Shown here piece by piece: positions 1-8,311 of a stretch of 64,000 nt of DNA. The notes below the pieces were generated by a model that did not search any database, was not told where the DNA came from, and saw only the letters and a program-made list of their open reading frames with translations. Source of the stretch: Mycolicibacterium phlei (GTDB lineage: Bacteria > Actinomycetota > Actinomycetes > Mycobacteriales > Mycobacteriaceae). How positions within the stretch are numbered: the first letter of the stretch is position 1; the number at the start of each line of letters is the position of its first letter. The translations under genes and the position numbers were made by a program. The stretch spans positions 1,984,001-2,048,000 of the forward strand of contig NZ_CP014475.1 in NCBI RefSeq assembly GCF_001583415.1, given 5' to 3'.

Positions 1-544
1 TGACCCGTACGCCGTATTTCGCCCATGCGGGACCGGCGAGGCGGCGGACGTAGAGGATCACCGCCTGTTTGGAGGTGCTGTAGACGGGATAGTCCGGCGG
101 CTGGCCGGCCTGCCACTGCTCGACGGCGTCCGGGTCGGTGAGCTCGAGCAGCCCGTTGAGGACGTCGACGCGCTGATCCCAGCCGAGCGCCGCGGTGGAG
201 GCGACGGCGACGATCGAGCCGCCCCGGCGCAGTCGCGGGAGCATTCCCTCGGCGACCAGCCTCATGCCGAGGTAGTTCACCTTGAGCACGTCACCGGGCG
301 GCGCGGTGCCGGGGACGCCGGCGACGTGGGCGAGCATGTCCCAGCCCGACCCGATCCCGTCGAGCAGCTCACGGATGCTGGCCGGGTCGCGGAGGTCGCA
401 GCGGGCGTACTCGCTGGCCGGGGTCTGCTGATCGCGGACGTCGACGGCCAGCACGTGGTCGCCGCGCTCGTAAAAGTGTGTCGCGGCCGCCGCGCCGATA
501 CCCGAACCGGCGCCGACGACGACGATCCTGCGTTGCTCTGCCAT
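1..544 (-). CDS. Short-chain dehydrogenase/reductase, 3' end cut by window edge
   Basis: The first 181 codons are present; the C-terminus lies outside the window. The start is the ATG at 544. A classical SDR fold is visible: the nucleotide-binding GAGSGIG at residues 11-17, a PGT-containing strand near residue 78, and the catalytic Y-x-x-x-K as YSTSK at residues 155-159. The overall pattern resembles the 3-alpha-hydroxysteroid/coniferyl-alcohol dehydrogenase branch of the SDRs. It diverges from an aldehyde dehydrogenase of the coniferyl-aldehyde type across 108 bp that contains one copy of the shared 19-bp motif. Inference: the pair oxidises a primary or ring alcohol to an aldehyde and then to an acid. 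The substrate cannot be read from the sequence. Confidence 0.85.
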   Translation of the reverse strand, partial: MAEQRRIVVVGAGSGIGAAAATHFYERGDHVLAVDVRDQQTPASEYARCDLRDPASIRELLDGIGSGWDMLAHVAGVPGTAPPGDVLKVNYLGMRLVAEGMLPRLRRGGSIVAVASTAALGWDQRVDVLNGLLELTDPDAVEQWQAGQPPDYPVYSTSKQAVILYVRRLAGPAWAKYGVRV

Positions 545-587
545 CTGCACTCGTTTCCCTGACGGTCGGCGTAACATTCGAATGGCC

Positions 588-606
588 GACTGTAAACACG
601 ACAGTA
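588..606. promoter_or_regulatory. Direct-repeat operator, copy 1 of 4
   Basis: GACTGTAAACACGACAGTA matches the consensus TRCTGWAnnnnnTACNGTA. Two near-palindromic heptamers (TACNGTA type) have centres 12 bp apart. It sits between the divergent SDR (ATG at 544) and aldehyde dehydrogenase (ATG at 653). The other copies are at 5461-5479, 5542-5560 and 12567-12585. Confidence 0.55.
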
Positions 607-652
607 AACAATCCGGGCACTGCGGACAACGGCTGCCGGAAATGGTGGTGCG

Positions 653-2152
653 ATGAGCGAGAGCACAATTCAGGCCGGCCTACCGGGCGTGGACGACGCG
701 ATGCGCAGGACGCTCGAGCGGCAGCGGCGGGCCTTCATCGCCGACGGTCCGCCGAGTGTGGCCGTGCGGCGCGAGCGCATCGACCGGTTGGTGGCGCTGG
801 TGCTGGAGAACAGCGACGCCCTGGTCGACGCCGTCGCCGCCGACTACGGAACACGGCCGCGGGACGCCGTCCTGTTCACCGAGATCCTCGGCATGATGTC
901 GGTGATCGAGCACACCAGAACGCATATGCCACAGTGGATGCGGACGACGAAGCTGATGCGGGCGGCGCGGTTGTTCGGCCTGCGCGCCGAGGTGCAGCCG
1001 TCGCCGCTCGGCGTGGTCGGGATCATCGGGCCGTGGAACTTCCCGATCAACCTCGTCGTGCTGCCGGCCGCCGCCGCGTTCGCCGCGGGCAACCGGGTGA
1101 TGATCAAGATGTCGGAGATCACCCCGCGTACCGCCGAGCTGATGAAATCCCTGGCGCACAACTACTTCGACGTCACCGAGCTCGACGTCGTCACCGGCGG
1201 GCCTGACGTCGCGGCGGCGTTCGCCTCGCTGCCGTTCGACCATCTGTTCTTCACCGGATCGCCGTCGGTGGGTGCCCGGGTGCAGCGCGCCGCCGCGGAG
1301 AACCTTGTCCCGGTGACGCTGGAACTCGGCGGCAAGAACCCGGTGGTGGTCTCGCCGCGGGCGGATCTGGGGCGCGCCGCTGAGCGCATCGCCCGGTCGC
1401 GGATGATCAACGGCGGTCAGGTCTGCGTGTGTCCCGACTACGTCTTCGTGCCCGAGGACGGAGTCGAAGCGTTCGTCGCCGCCGCGAAAGACACGCTGCG
1501 GCAGATGTTTCCGACGATCCTCAACAACGGCGACTACTGCTCGTCGGTCAACGAGGCCAACTACGACCGGGTGGTCGCGCTCATCGACGACGCACGGGCC
1601 AAGGGAGCGACCGTCGAACCGGTCGCCCCGCCGGGGGAGCTGCTGCCGAACCGGCCCGCCCGCAAGATCGCCCCGACGATCGTGCGCGGCGTCGACGAGC
1701 GGATGACGATCGCCGCCGAGGAGGTGTTCGGGCCCGTCCTCGACGTGCGGGGCTACCGGGACCTCGACGCGGTGATCGACTACATCAACGAGCGGCCCTC
1801 ACCGCTGGTCGCGTACTGGTACGGCCCCGACGACGCCGACTTCCGTCGCTTCGTCCGCCACACCCGCAGCGGCGGCGTGGCGCGCAACGACTTCGCCGCG
1901 CAGATGATCCCGTCGGCCGCGCCGTTCGGCGGCGTGGGCCGCAGCGGCATGGGCGCCTACCACGGCAAGGCCGGCTTCGACGCGTTCAGCCACTACCGCA
2001 CCGTCGTGGGCACCGACCTGCCGTTCACCATCACCGGCCGCGCCGCACCGCCGTTCAGCGCGTCGCTGCGCGCCGGCACCGCGCTGGGATTGCGGATGGC
2101 GCGACGGCGCACGCAGCGACGGCTGCGGCACCGGTCGCGGTCCGCGGGTTAG
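653..2152 (+). CDS. Aldehyde dehydrogenase, coniferyl-aldehyde dehydrogenase type
   Basis: A 499-residue NAD(P)-dependent aldehyde dehydrogenase. The oxyanion/substrate region PWNFP is near residues 127-131, the general-base motif ELGGKNP has its Glu at 224, and the catalytic Cys lies in GGQVC at residue 258; Cys260 follows two residues later. Length and layout fit the coniferyl-aldehyde dehydrogenase subfamily. The reaction is oxidation of an aldehyde to a carboxylate in the cytosol. The ATG at 653 is preceded only by a weak G-rich segment. It diverges from an SDR alcohol dehydrogenase and its stop codon overlaps that of the convergent FadD-type ligase, which could convert the acid to its CoA ester. 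The true substrate is unknown. Confidence 0.88.
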   Translation: MSESTIQAGLPGVDDAMRRTLERQRRAFIADGPPSVAVRRERIDRLVALVLENSDALVDAVAADYGTRPRDAVLFTEILGMMSVIEHTRTHMPQWMRTTKLMRAARLFGLRAEVQPSPLGVVGIIGPWNFPINLVVLPAAAAFAAGNRVMIKMSEITPRTAELMKSLAHNYFDVTELDVVTGGPDVAAAFASLPFDHLFFTGSPSVGARVQRAAAENLVPVTLELGGKNPVVVSPRADLGRAAERIARSRMINGGQVCVCPDYVFVPEDGVEAFVAAAKDTLRQMFPTILNNGDYCSSVNEANYDRVVALIDDARAKGATVEPVAPPGELLPNRPARKIAPTIVRGVDERMTIAAEEVFGPVLDVRGYRDLDAVIDYINERPSPLVAYWYGPDDADFRRFVRHTRSGGVARNDFAAQMIPSAAPFGGVGRSGMGAYHGKAGFDAFSHYRTVVGTDLPFTITGRAAPPFSASLRAGTALGLRMARRRTQRRLRHRSRSAG

Positions 2153-3798
2153 TCCTCGTCCATCGCCTGTTCGCGGGCCCAGCGGTAGTCCGCCTTACCC
2201 GCCGGGCTGCGCTCGATCTTCGGGCGGAACACAATCGCCTTCGGAAGCTTGTAGCGCGCAATCGAATTCGACGCATGCTCGACGAGCTCCTCCGCCGAGG
2301 CGTTCGCGCCCTCGACCAGCTGGACCACGGCGACGACCTCCTGGCCCCACCGCTCGCTCGGCCGGCCGGCGACGACGACGTCGGCCACGGCGGGATGCGA
2401 CAGCAGCGCGGTCTCGACCTCCTCGGCGAAGATCTTCTCACCGCCGGAGTTAATGGTCACCGAGTCGCGGCCCAACAGCTCGATCGACCCGTCGGCCAGA
2501 TGGCGCGCCCGGTCGCCCGGAATCGAGTACCGCACCCCGTCGATCACCGGGAACGTCTTGGCGGTCTTGGCCGCGTCGTTCTTGTAGCCCAACGGCACGA
2601 AACCGCGCTGGGCCAGCCAGCCGATACCGTCGTGGCCGGGCTGCAGGATCTTGCTGAAGTCCTCGGCCGCGACGAAGGTGTCCGGGCCCGCGTTGAACTT
2701 GCCGGTCGACACCGCTCCGGTGGCCGACAGGTGGTTCATCTGGATGCCGGTCTCCGACGAGCCGACCCCGTCCATGATCATCAGGCCCGGTTTGACGTCG
2801 ATCAGCCGCTGCTTGGCGGTCGGGGTGAGCAGCGCGCCGCCGTTGGCCACCACCGCGAACGACGACAGGTCCGCGTCGCTGCGCTCGATCGCGTCGGCCA
2901 GCGGGCGGGCCACGGCGTCGCCGACGACCTGCACCACCAGCACCTTCTCCCGCTCGATCGTGCGCACCACCTCGTCGGCGTCGAGATGACCCGGATCGGC
3001 CATGAAGACCAGCGTCTGGCCGGTCGTCATCGCGGTCATCGCCGCCCACTGCGCGGCGCCGTGCATCAGCGGCGGCAGCGTCAGGATCTTGGTGCCGGGG
3101 CCCTCGGCGACCCGCGCGGCGATGTCGTCGAGCGAGGTGATCAGCTCACCGGTGGCCATGTTGCGGCCGCCGAACGAGGTCATGAAGATGTCGTGCTGGC
3201 GCCACAGCACACCCTTGGGCATGCCGGTGGTGCCACCGGTGTAGAGCACGTAGAGGTCGTCGGGGGAGGGTTCGACCGGGGGCGGCGTCGCGTCGCCGGA
3301 ACCGACGATCGACTCGTAGTCGACCGCGCCGTCGAGCAGTTCGTTGCCGGAGTCGTCGGCGATCTGGATCAGCACCTTCAGGTTCGGCAGATCCGGCAGC
3401 ACCTCGGCCAGCCGCGGTGCGAACGCAGCATGGTAGAGCAGCGCGGTGGCTCCCGAATCGCCCAGCAGGTACTGCAGTTCGTTCTTGACGTAGCGGTAGT
3501 TGACGTTGAACGGCGCCACCCGGGCACGCCACGACCCCAGCATGCCCTCGACGTACTCGGGGCCGTTGTAGGCGTAGATGCCGAGCAGATCCTGGCCGAC
3601 CTCGTGGCCGGCGAGCTCGGAACGCTCGGTGTGGCAGCCCAACCCGCGGCTGTGCAGGAACGCCGCCAGCCGGTTGGCGCGCTCGATGACCTGCGCGTAG
3701 GTCAGCCGGCGGTCGCCCTGCACGACGAACTCGCGGTCGCCGATCGTGGCGGCGACGACGTCGGCGGCGGCGGGAACGGTGAACTGTGTGGTGGACAT
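2149..3798 (-). CDS. Acyl-CoA synthetase, FadD19-like
   Basis: A 549-residue ANL-superfamily ligase. The AMP/phosphate-binding loop YTGGTTGMPKG, the adenylate motif with GSSETG, the hinge region LLGRDSVTINSGGEK and a C-terminal RSPAGKADYRWA stretch that holds the catalytic Lys are all visible. The ending closely resembles the steroid side-chain ligase FadD19 of M. tuberculosis as remembered. It would activate a carboxylic acid to its CoA thioester using ATP. The ATG at 3798 is chosen because AGAGG lies just upstream; a GTG at 3810 is also in frame. It is the last gene of the Rieske-thioesterase-FadD operon and follows the thioesterase by about 8 bp. Confidence 0.9.
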   Translation of the reverse strand: MSTTQFTVPAAADVVAATIGDREFVVQGDRRLTYAQVIERANRLAAFLHSRGLGCHTERSELAGHEVGQDLLGIYAYNGPEYVEGMLGSWRARVAPFNVNYRYVKNELQYLLGDSGATALLYHAAFAPRLAEVLPDLPNLKVLIQIADDSGNELLDGAVDYESIVGSGDATPPPVEPSPDDLYVLYTGGTTGMPKGVLWRQHDIFMTSFGGRNMATGELITSLDDIAARVAEGPGTKILTLPPLMHGAAQWAAMTAMTTGQTLVFMADPGHLDADEVVRTIEREKVLVVQVVGDAVARPLADAIERSDADLSSFAVVANGGALLTPTAKQRLIDVKPGLMIMDGVGSSETGIQMNHLSATGAVSTGKFNAGPDTFVAAEDFSKILQPGHDGIGWLAQRGFVPLGYKNDAAKTAKTFPVIDGVRYSIPGDRARHLADGSIELLGRDSVTINSGGEKIFAEEVETALLSHPAVADVVVAGRPSERWGQEVVAVVQLVEGANASAEELVEHASNSIARYKLPKAIVFRPKIERSPAGKADYRWAREQAMDED

Positions 3799-3806
3799 CT
3801 GGCCTC

Positions 3807-4418
3807 TCACGGCTGGTGGGGGAGCAGTTTGATCATCAGACCGTCGGCTTCGGATAGTACGTTGCCGTCCCCGTCCGTCATCGTCGCTCTGATGAACTGC
3901 TTACGGCCGTCGACCCTATCGATCCACGCCCGCGCGCGAAGCGGCACGTCGATCGGGGTGACCCGCCGGTAGTCGACGCGCAGGTACGCGGTGCGGCTGT
4001 CCGGCCGGCCCGCCGCCGACACCACCATCCCGAAGTGCCAGTCGTAGAACAGCGGGATCACCCCGCCGTGCACCGCGTTGTTGCCGCCGACGTGGAACCG
4101 GCTGAAGTGCCCGGTCATGACCACCCCGTCGGGTCCGGCCTCCTCGACGGTCCACGGCGGCACCAGTGGGTGCCCGATACCGGGCAGGTTCGTGGTGCGC
4201 CCGGCCGGGGCCTCACCCGCGGGTGCGCGGTGCTCCTCCAGGCGCGTGCACACGTCCTCCAGGAGCGCGGCGGTGTCGTTCCATACCGCGGGGTCCGGAT
4301 TGGTGGACACGCTGATGTCCTGCAGTCGGCGCATCGCCGTCATGAAGCGCGCCATCTCCGGCGGCGCGATCGTCGGCTGGATGCGCGCGAACTCGCGGAT
4401 GTCGCTGGTGTCGGTCAC
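3807..4418 (-). CDS. PaaI-type hotdog thioesterase
   Basis: A 203-residue protein. The C-terminal half carries a hotdog-fold signature: GGNNAVHGGVIPLFYD followed by an AYLRVDYRR strand, typical of acyl-CoA thioesterases of the PaaI/YbgC group. Such enzymes release acids from CoA thioesters and often salvage CoA in aromatic or steroid catabolism. The GTG at 4418 is chosen because a longer reading would run into the Rieske gene; it begins 4 bp after that gene's stop. Its position between the oxygenase and the CoA ligase supports a role in the same pathway. Confidence 0.8.
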   Translation of the reverse strand: MTDTSDIREFARIQPTIAPPEMARFMTAMRRLQDISVSTNPDPAVWNDTAALLEDVCTRLEEHRAPAGEAPAGRTTNLPGIGHPLVPPWTVEEAGPDGVVMTGHFSRFHVGGNNAVHGGVIPLFYDWHFGMVVSAAGRPDSRTAYLRVDYRRVTPIDVPLRARAWIDRVDGRKQFIRATMTDGDGNVLSEADGLMIKLLPHQP

Positions 4419-4422
4419 GGGC

Positions 4423-5421
4423 TCACGCCGTGGCCGGGACGTCGTAGAACTGCTGCGCCCACTTGCGCAGCGCCATATACGGTTTCGCGTCGATGCGGGA
4501 CAGCGCCGGGTTCTCGATGTACTCCTGGTAGCGCCAGATCTCCAGGTCGTCCCACACCGTGCCCATGAACTGGCGTTCGACCTTCTTGCGGACCTCCTCG
4601 GGCGGGACGTCGGAGGTGTCACCGGGCAGCCGCGGCCACCAGATCGAATAGAACATGTCCGAGAGCCCGTCCTCGACCGGGGTGCAGGCGAAGATCAGCC
4701 GGTGGTTCGAGGAGCCCTCGAACGCGCTGACCGCGAATCCGAGCCCGCACAGGTGGCTGTGGATCTTCAGTGCCATCTTGTCGGGGTCGTCGCTGCCCGC
4801 ATCGGGCCAGCCGGTCAGGAACCGCCACTCCTCGTCGACGATCTCCCAGTGCAGGCACACCGGGGTGACGCTGGCGTGGTGCACGTAGTGGAAATGCGCG
4901 CTGTCCGGGCCGTTCTCGGCGACGATCTGCGGATGCACCGGCTCGCGTTCGGCGCGCTGCGAGAACTCCGGGTACGGGCGGTAATACGCGTCCTCGTCGG
5001 TGGGGAACTGCGGGAACTTGTGGAACAGGTCCGGCAGTTCCCAGCGCGGCGGGTCGCCGTCGGGGTGGTGCCAGGCGAACACGCAGCCGTACTGCTCGCG
5101 CACCGGGTAGACGCGCAGCCGCAGCGCCTTGTTCGGCTTGTCCGGCTGGTAGGGGATGTAGCGGTTGGTGCCGTCGGGACCCCAGCGCCACCCGTGGAAC
5201 GGGCATTCCACGCAGTCGCCGACGACCTTGCCGCCGTGGCCGATGTGCGCGCCGAGGTGGCGGCAGTGCGCCTGCAGCAGATGCAGTTCGCCGGCCTCGT
5301 CGCGGTAGGCGACCAGATCGTCGCCGAAGTAGCGCAGCGGCCGGACCTCGCCCGTGGGGAACTCCGCGGACCAGCCGATCATGAACCAGCCGGTGACCTT
5401 CCAGGTGAACGGGACTTTCAC
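4423..5421 (-). CDS. Rieske non-heme iron oxygenase, KshA-like terminal component
   Basis: A 332-residue terminal oxygenase. The Rieske [2Fe-2S] ligands are C53-R-H55 and C73-P-F-H76. The mononuclear iron motif N170-x2-D173-x2-H176-x4-H181 is intact, and this spacing is that of 3-ketosteroid 9-alpha-hydroxylase KshA and related enzymes. It needs a reductase partner that is not in the window. The GTG start at 5421 has GAGGAGG eight bases upstream. It heads a three-gene operon with the thioesterase and FadD, transcribed away from the monooxygenase operon; two shared-motif copies lie in the 170-bp divergent region. It is somewhat shorter than KshA as remembered. The substrate is inferred only to be a cyclic hydrocarbon-like compound. 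Confidence 0.88.
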   Translation of the reverse strand: MKVPFTWKVTGWFMIGWSAEFPTGEVRPLRYFGDDLVAYRDEAGELHLLQAHCRHLGAHIGHGGKVVGDCVECPFHGWRWGPDGTNRYIPYQPDKPNKALRLRVYPVREQYGCVFAWHHPDGDPPRWELPDLFHKFPQFPTDEDAYYRPYPEFSQRAEREPVHPQIVAENGPDSAHFHYVHHASVTPVCLHWEIVDEEWRFLTGWPDAGSDDPDKMALKIHSHLCGLGFAVSAFEGSSNHRLIFACTPVEDGLSDMFYSIWWPRLPGDTSDVPPEEVRKKVERQFMGTVWDDLEIWRYQEYIENPALSRIDAKPYMALRKWAQQFYDVPATA

Positions 5422-5460
5422 TGGGGTGCCTCCTCAGCCGCCGAAAGATACGGAAGAGCT

Positions 5461-5479
5461 TACAGTATAAGTTTCAGCA
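5461..5479. promoter_or_regulatory. Direct-repeat operator, copy 2 of 4
   Basis: Read on the minus strand the site is TGCTGAAACTTATACTGTA, matching TRCTGWAnnnnnTACNGTA. It is 40 bp upstream of the Rieske operon start. Confidence 0.55.
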
Positions 5480-5541
5480 GCGGGCCCGGGGTCGTCGGAC
5501 ACCGACGTTTTCGCGCAATCGGCCACCGGCGGGGGCGCCGA

Positions 5542-5560
5542 TACCGTAATAGTTACAGTA
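5542..5560. promoter_or_regulatory. Direct-repeat operator, copy 3 of 4
   Basis: Read on the minus strand the site is TACTGTAACTATTACGGTA: two TACNGTA heptamers, each itself palindromic, with centres 12 bp apart. It is the best match to the consensus and lies 31 bp upstream of the monooxygenase start. Confidence 0.6.
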
Positions 5561-5591
5561 GTGCCGCCCCAATACCGATAGGTGCCCGTCC

Positions 5592-7214
5592 GTGACCGCA
5601 TCCGACCTGACTTACGACGCGATCGTCATCGGCGCCGGCTTCTCCGGGCTGTACATGCTGCACCGCCTCCGCGAACAGGGCCTGCGCACCGTCGTGCTGG
5701 AAAAGGCCGAGAACGTGGGTGGCACATGGCTGTTCAACCGGTACCCCGGGGCGCGGTGCGACATCGAGAGCATCGAGTACTCCTACAGCTTCTCAGAGGA
5801 GATCCAGCAGGAGTGGGTGTGGACCGAGACGATGCCCGCCCAGCCCGAGATCGAGGCCTATCTGAACTTCGTCGCCGACCGGCTCGACCTGCGCCGCGAC
5901 ATCCGCTTCCACACCGAGGTCGTCGCGATGCGCTTCGACGAGGACGACGCGCGCTGGTCGGTGCGCACCGCGGCGGGGAAGACGTTCGTCGCGCCGTTCG
6001 TCGTCGCGGCCGCAGGCATCCTGTCGGTGCCGCTGGAACCCGACATCCCGGGAATCTCGTCGTTTCAGGGCCTGTCGCTGTTCACCAGCCGGTGGCCGAA
6101 GCAGGACGTCGACCTCGCAGGTAAGCGCATCGGCGTGATCGGCACCGGATCCACCGGCGTGCAACTGATCCCGGTGGTCGCCAGGGAGGCCGGGCACCTG
6201 ACCGTGTTCCAGCGTTCACCGGCCTACACGCTGCCGTGGGAGGTGCGGCCGTTCGACGACGGCGAACTCGACGAGCTGAAGGCCAACTACGCCGAGATCC
6301 GCGAGGCGCAGCGCAACCACATGGTGGGTGCCGCGCGGCTGAGCGCGTTCTCGGTGATGTTCGACATGATGGCCAAACCGCCGATCAAGACCGCCACCCG
6401 CGAGGACCAGCTGCGCGCGATCGAGGAGCACGGCGTCATCGGGGCGCTCAGCTGGGGCGACGTGTTCTTCGACATCGAAGCCAACCGGATGGCCGCCAGG
6501 TTGTACGGCGAGGCCGTCGCACGCATCGTCAAGGATCCCGAGACCGCGGCGGCGCTGACTCCCACCCACCCGTTCGGGTGCAAGCGGCCGATCATCGACC
6601 AGGGCTACTACGAGACGTTCAACCGCGACAACGTGACGCTGGTGGACCTGCGCAAAGGCCCGATCCTGGAGATCACGCCCACCGGCATCCGCACCGAACA
6701 GGGCGCCTTCGAGCTCGACGTGATCATCTACGCCACCGGATTCGACGCGATGACCGGCGCGCTGACCCGCATCGACATCCGCGGTCGCGACGACATGTCG
6801 CTGGCCGACTTCTGGACCGCCGAGGGGCCCTACACCTACCTCGGCATCGCCGTCGCCGGATTCCCGAACCTGTTCATCATCCAGGCGCCCGGAAGCCCCT
6901 CGGCGGCAACGAACTTCGTCACCGCGCTGGAACAGCACGTCGAGTGGATCGGCGACTGCATCGACTATCTGCGAACCCAGGGCTACCGCAGCATCGAGGC
7001 GCTGCCGGACGCCCAACGCGAATGGATCGAACACGCCACAGCGCTGGTGGCACCGACCGTGCTGGACCATCCCAGCTGCAACTCCTGGTACAACGGCGGC
7101 AACGTCCCCGGCAAGAAGCGGATGTACATGGGCTACACCGGCGGCATCCCCGAATACCGTCGCCGCTGCGACGAGGTCGCCGCCGCCGGATACTCCGGGT
7201 TCACGCTGGCATGA
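5592..7214 (+). CDS. Baeyer-Villiger-type flavin monooxygenase with altered fingerprint
   Basis: A 540-residue class B flavoprotein monooxygenase of cyclohexanone monooxygenase type. The FAD-binding GAGFSG is at residues 14-19 and the NADPH-binding GTGSTG follows near residue 182. The Baeyer-Villiger fingerprint FxGxxxHxxxW(P/D) appears as FQGLSLFTSRWP at residues 158-169, so the normally conserved His is Phe164 (codon TTC at 6081). Known family members insert oxygen next to a ketone to give an ester or lactone. The GTG start at 5592 has AGGTG about ten bases upstream. It leads a five-gene operon whose next gene is an alpha/beta hydrolase able in principle to open the product. The substituted residue leaves true Baeyer-Villiger activity open. 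Confidence 0.88.
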   Translation: MTASDLTYDAIVIGAGFSGLYMLHRLREQGLRTVVLEKAENVGGTWLFNRYPGARCDIESIEYSYSFSEEIQQEWVWTETMPAQPEIEAYLNFVADRLDLRRDIRFHTEVVAMRFDEDDARWSVRTAAGKTFVAPFVVAAAGILSVPLEPDIPGISSFQGLSLFTSRWPKQDVDLAGKRIGVIGTGSTGVQLIPVVAREAGHLTVFQRSPAYTLPWEVRPFDDGELDELKANYAEIREAQRNHMVGAARLSAFSVMFDMMAKPPIKTATREDQLRAIEEHGVIGALSWGDVFFDIEANRMAARLYGEAVARIVKDPETAAALTPTHPFGCKRPIIDQGYYETFNRDNVTLVDLRKGPILEITPTGIRTEQGAFELDVIIYATGFDAMTGALTRIDIRGRDDMSLADFWTAEGPYTYLGIAVAGFPNLFIIQAPGSPSAATNFVTALEQHVEWIGDCIDYLRTQGYRSIEALPDAQREWIEHATALVAPTVLDHPSCNSWYNGGNVPGKKRMYMGYTGGIPEYRRRCDEVAAAGYSGFTLA

Positions 7215-8311
7215 GGACGGCCGAGCGCGCGTACCGCATCGGTCGCGACTTCGCGGGAGTGGTGCCGCGCGCGCACGCCGCGGTGCGGACACCCGGCTGG
7301 AACCCGCTGTCGCCCAACGGTGCCCGCCAGTTCGGCGAAGTGGTGCTCGACGAGCTCGCGCTGAGCGGGATGACGCTGACCGCACCGCCGCCGCGGCTCG
7401 AGCGCACCGAGGCGTCGTGTGCCGCGGTGGCCGCCGAGCTGGCCGGCCTCGGCGTCGACGGCGTGCACGCCGAACCGGAGTCGTTACGGGTCAGCTCTCG
7501 TCGTAGCCGCCGATTCGCCGGAATCGTCTACGAGCAGCTGCGTTTCGAGCATGACCCGCACCTGCCGTCCGCGCTGGCGGAGTTCGGCGGGCCTGCGACC
7601 GCGGTGGTGCACCTGTGCCGCCGCGACGACGAGCCGCGGCCCTGGCTGGTGTGGGTGCACGGCGCGGGGCAGGGCATGCCCGCCGACCTGCTGTTCGCCC
7701 GGGCTCGCCGACTGCAGGACCGTCTCGGCTACAACATCGCGCTACCGGTGCAGCCCGGCTGCGGGGTCCGGCGGCGGCAGTGGCCGACGTACCCGAACAT
7801 GGACCCGCTGAACAACCTCGCCGGCATGATCCGGGTGGTGTCCGAGGTGCGGGCCGTGGTGCGCTGGCTGCGTCCGACGGCGACGACGGTTGCGGTGTCG
7901 GGGGTTTCGATGGGCAGCCCGGTCGCCGGTCTGGTGTCCCATCTCGAGGAGGTCGACGCCGTCGCGGTCTACACGCCGATCTTCGGACTCAACGCGATGA
8001 TCGCCGCACACCTGGGCCGGTGGGGACCGTCGGTGCGCGAGACCGTCGACCTGCTGCGCAGCGAGCCCGTCGAGCAGATGACGACGGTCGTCGACTATCA
8101 GGCCGTCGAACCCACCGCCCCGCCGCGGCGCCGGCTGATCGTCGGTGCCTGGCACGACCAGATGGCGCGCCGTGAACCGGCGCAGGTGCTGCACGAGCGC
8201 TGGGGCGGGCAGCTGTACTGGCATCGCGGCAGCCACGTCGGGCACCTCTTCGCCGGTGGGGTGCAGCGGGTTTCGGAACGCTTCCTGGCAGCGGTGAAGG
8301 AGGAGCGGTGA
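7211..8311 (+). CDS. Alpha/beta-fold hydrolase
   Basis: A 366-residue protein with an alpha/beta-hydrolase core. The oxyanion region WVHGAG precedes a nucleophile elbow GVSMG (Ser nucleophile) in VSGVSMGSPV. A late acidic region GAWHDQM and a C-terminal His in SHVGHLF complete a plausible triad. The N-terminal 140 residues are not characteristic of a named family. Its ATG overlaps the monooxygenase stop (ATGA), so the two are probably translationally coupled. Inference: it hydrolyses the ester or lactone made by the upstream monooxygenase. No signal peptide is seen. Confidence 0.8.
   Translation: MRTAERAYRIGRDFAGVVPRAHAAVRTPGWNPLSPNGARQFGEVVLDELALSGMTLTAPPPRLERTEASCAAVAAELAGLGVDGVHAEPESLRVSSRRSRRFAGIVYEQLRFEHDPHLPSALAEFGGPATAVVHLCRRDDEPRPWLVWVHGAGQGMPADLLFARARRLQDRLGYNIALPVQPGCGVRRRQWPTYPNMDPLNNLAGMIRVVSEVRAVVRWLRPTATTVAVSGVSMGSPVAGLVSHLEEVDAVAVYTPIFGLNAMIAAHLGRWGPSVRETVDLLRSEPVEQMTTVVDYQAVEPTAPPRRRLIVGAWHDQMARREPAQVLHERWGGQLYWHRGSHVGHLFAGGVQRVSERFLAAVKEER

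Noticed and set aside
1429..3972. An 847-codon plus-strand open frame across the aldehyde dehydrogenase and FadD genes
   Set aside because: Arg/Gly/Ala-rich translation with no motifs, overlapping two well-supported genes in other frames.
5460..5560. KstR or KstR2 steroid-regulon operators in the Rieske/monooxygenase promoter
   Set aside because: The sequences do not fit the remembered KstR palindrome with AAC-GTT arms; they fit the distinct TACNGTA direct repeat instead.
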